A stretch of DNA of 64,000 nt from JBDKGH01 sp039798265 (GTDB lineage Bacteria > Bacteroidota > Bacteroidia > Flavobacteriales_D > Sanyastnellaceae), in contig JBDKGH010000027.1 of assembly GCA_039798265.1 (NCBI GenBank), positions 8,859 through 72,858 on the forward strand. The letters run 5' to 3'. The position numbers and the translations under genes are program-made. Within the stretch, counting starts at the first letter, position 1; the number at the start of each line of letters is the position of its first letter. The notes beneath the pieces were generated by a model that had not been told where the DNA came from, did no database searches, and saw nothing but the letters and a program-made list of their open reading frames with translations. Positions 62,701 through 64,000 of the stretch are shown here, one piece after another.

Positions 62701-64000
62701 TAGAGGTAGGCTCAAAAAGGAAGGTAGCTAATTGCACTCTCCAAGTAGTAGTAACACCAGTCAGTGAAGTTGCTCCAATAGTGCGAGAAACGTAGCTTGG
62801 ACTAGTACCACCGGTTTGGCGCATAGAATAAGCACCTTCAATAGGCAAAAAATTATTGGTGGTCCAGGCATTAGTACTCGACATCAACCAACCCGCAGTG
62901 CTATTATCGTTGAAATTAGTTGAATATAAATTGAGAGTAATTAGATCGTTGTCTGTTATGTTCAGCGTATGGGTAGTTAATGTTCCCACTTTAGCAGCGT
63001 TACCACCGGCAGCGTTTTGTAGGGTAAATCCTACGGTATTATTATCGGAGCATGCGGTGTTTTCAGAAATGGTAATGGTTGCATATTGAACTGCAGAGCT
63101 ACCCGCTGGAAATGTGAGTGTATGTGAACTCACATTATTTACTGAAGCGGCAAGGCCAGATGTACGGTTGAGGTTAACAGTGGTAGCAACAGTTGCTGAA
63201 GGGTTTGTGATAGAAACCGGTACGGTGTAGGTTCCTTGTGCTTCGCTGTAGGTAGCCGAAGCTAAATCAACATTGACGCGAGTGCGAGCAAGTGTTGAAC
63301 GGAAAATAATATTGTCATATTCGGCAGTCGTACGTGAGGTACCATTGGTGCACGTAGATAGAATTCCAACGAATCCAGAACCGTCAATGTCGTATGTTGC
63401 ATCGGTTGCGGTTGTACCCGCTTGAACGGTTGCACTCGAGAGCACACATGATGCATTGGTAACCCCGCCACCTGTGGCAGTAGGAAGTGTTGATGTAAAG
63501 AGACGCCACACATTGTTTTGATCTCGAGTTACACGAACGTTTACACCGAAATCGGTCAACGAATTTCCAATGGCTGCTGACTGTAAGAGTATTGTTCCAA
63601 CCCCATTGGTAACACGTTCAAGACGAATTTCATCTCCACCAGAATCGTCCCCCATTATGATACGGTATCCATCAACAGTTGCACTTTCGAGGTCAGATTC
63701 AGTTGCCCAAATCCAAAAACTGCTGATTGAATTTGAGGAAAGAGTATTGGTGGTGCGCCCAAACCATACTCCCCATTCGAAGGCTGCTCCGTCTGCGGAT
63801 ATTGGTGTAGTAATATTATAGGTACCAGCGTTCGCTGCGTTCAAACGCACTGCCCCAAATCCAGTTGATCCAGCGGCAGCTGATGAGTTGGCGATGTAGG
63901 TGTAAATGGCAGTTTCACCGCTCCAAGCCGGTGAGGCACTGAAATTACCGTCGGTAAAGCTGTCAATATTTTCAAATTCAAAGAATCCTCTGTGCGGTGC
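59723..64000 (-). CDS. Second giant T9SS type A protein, paralog of its neighbour, 5'-partial
   Basis: 1425 residues are visible; the frame continues without a stop to the end of the window, so the start is beyond it. The same blocks appear in the same order as in the downstream gene: lectin-like (TVDGYRIIMGDDSGGDEI; upstream FFEFENIDSFTDGNFSA), Calx-beta-like (TYTVPVSITNPSATVA, TLTFPAGSSAVQYATITI), second lectin-like block (SYVSRTIGATSLTG), beta-helix-like (VQNGHTVDLNANW), the shared region (GPSYWVYLGSPILNQ, YNDPDGWNLVTNPYPSYIDW, NRMIIRIGAP), repeats, and a type A tail (YTSTGKLVKEI, FAQGVYTFHINKG). The shared region is close in DNA too, for example 56731-56750 versus 61717-61736. Head-to-tail duplication is clear; function is inferred as adhesive. 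Confidence 0.85.
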   Translation of the reverse strand, partial: APHRGFFEFENIDSFTDGNFSASPAWSGETAIYTYIANSSAAAGSTGFGAVRLNAANAGTYNITTPISADGAAFEWGVWFGRTTNTLSSNSISSFWIWATESDLESATVDGYRIIMGDDSGGDEIRLERVTNGVGTILLQSAAIGNSLTDFGVNVRVTRDQNNVWRLFTSTLPTATGGGVTNASCVLSSATVQAGTTATDATYDIDGSGFVGILSTCTNGTSRTTAEYDNIIFRSTLARTRVNVDLASATYSEAQGTYTVPVSITNPSATVATTVNLNRTSGLAASVNNVSSHTLTFPAGSSAVQYATITISENTACSDNNTVGFTLQNAAGGNAAKVGTLTTHTLNITDNDLITLNLYSTNFNDNSTAGWLMSSTNAWTTNNFLPIEGAYSMRQTGGTSPSYVSRTIGATSLTGVTTTWRVQLATFLFEPTSTTKFLYYLAANESNLNSNTVDGYAIGVNQTSGPNNSADFLCLFRVTNGVPTSIITTTFDWNNSDILGSFIVTRNGNGLWTLEYAQNGDYPDVISAGTVTDVTYTSFDHFGARYQYASGNSGLFEFDDLSIVQTVCPDVYYSQASNVSSASIWATAPIGTGAVITPNAYTKLVVQNGHTVDLNANWTVRDFTVQNGGIFNGGSSTLTVHNSFVNNGTFNANAGTVRFNGSSAQTINSTGTIRFHNVESNNAAGLSFGTPAELTGTLQANSGSINTNNQVTLLSTASGDAGIGKIGPSADVSGTISLQRYIPTGPSYWVYLGSPILNQTIANWNDEIVTTGFPGSDYPAYSFLSFYNYNEAALGGRNDGWVGATNITNPLENGKGYIAYMNASANTILTSGNFNKGSFSVPLSYNDYTPGLGYNDPDGWNLVTNPYPSYIDWEELVANSSGTFDGNYYVYHTQSGNYRVYNGNSHVGTAGRYVPHSQGFFVQATSTGQSLNFSEAVKSATGSSFSRSEEESQLVRIQISQGGMTDETVLSFVDGATDAFDANFDAAKWESPVASAPEIALVSSENQLLSIDARPTIQEGFSIPVHVDMPQAGTYTFTVAEMKNIPFGVCMTIEDVVSGALYQVKDSLSFTIQTSSAYTGNRMIIRIGAPLSIASSNASCYGTNDGIINIITPTSANWHWIITNALGAPVQDGQGSAWIETMSADDYIITLDNAADGCEASSIAVSVTQPAEVAVWTSFEVASCNTENNGRIEVNLDNATELTYTISTDNGDVIASASITEPEFSYSELSAGIYAVTVETSCGSSTTMIDLNDPLAIAPVLTISDNNVSFEEGASVQVIAEVDAPTAEMITWTVNTVEAGTGSAIATTISEAGSYEIVATASNASCSATVTATVNATITVGTEEVSSEDNITLVQTGESVQFQFNGVSASQCTVSIYTSTGKLVKEITHSSKQVIELNITDFAQGVYTFHINKGSENLKSGKLIF

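Overview
The window comes from a chromosome of a Bacteroidota, most likely a Flavobacteriales-type marine or aquatic organism. The lines of evidence are: several secreted giants with type IX secretion system (T9SS) sorting domains of both types (A and B), a PorP/SprF-family partner, a PorE-like TPR/beta-propeller/OmpA protein, a MurF-alanine racemase fusion, DUF3098 and DUF2795 proteins, a TonB-dependent receptor with an N-terminal CarboxypepD_reg-like plug extension, and promoters of the Bacteroidota type (TAnnTTTG at -7, TTG at -33) instead of sigma70 boxes. Coding density is high, codon use looks even, and no prophage, insertion sequence or CRISPR array is visible. Species cannot be named from the sequence alone.

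Layout. (1) 1-6840: a T9SS locus on the plus strand: the 3' part of a giant protein made of 13 cysteine-paired Ig-like repeats with a type B C-terminal domain, then a PorP/SprF outer-membrane protein, then a PorE-like periplasmic linker; a perfect palindromic bidirectional terminator ends it. (2) 6913-16191, mostly minus strand: an RNA m5C methyltransferase and an AsmA-like protein; a secreted superoxide dismutase (plus); then an aspartate kinase-rbfA-methyltransferase-LolE-like permease run and a GNAT acetyltransferase whose 3' end is made by a dispersed palindromic repeat. (3) 16245-23226, plus strand: cobalamin adenosyltransferase, DUF2795, dCMP deaminase, S41 protease, rnpA, second S41 protease, O-antigen ligase-like polymerase. 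(4) 23162-28235, minus strand: envelope glycan genes (GT9, GT2, uppP, DUF3098), then DinB, DUF6629, SHOCT and BON-domain proteins. (5) 28427-30030: a membrane protein plus ABC ATPase pair behind an operator-like repeat, followed by tRNA-Leu(CAA). (6) 30372-42463, minus strand: unknown secreted protein, rseP, riboflavin synthase, T9SS type B protein, subtilisin-like T9SS protein with altered catalytic residues, murF-alr, thymidine kinase. (7) 42573-54421, plus strand: yebC, a Fic protein with a palindromic operator on its promoter, a lipoprotein/DUF2490 pair, purH, TonB receptor-kdsB, HU/SPOR protein, HAD phosphatase, prolyl oligopeptidase. (8) 54726-64000, minus strand: two tandem giant paralogous T9SS type A proteins; the second runs off the window.

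The theme linking many of these is the cell envelope: proteins exported through the T9SS, the lipoprotein/LPS/peptidoglycan machinery (LolE-like, KdsB, GT2/GT9, UppP, MurF-Alr, RseP, SPOR), and surface proteases. The items I would look at first are the Fic promoter/operator, the dispersed gaccttataggtc palindromes (one of which has recoded a protein C-terminus), the non-canonical active site of the S8 protein, the tandem giant paralogs, and the orphan ABC pair with a phased repeat upstream.
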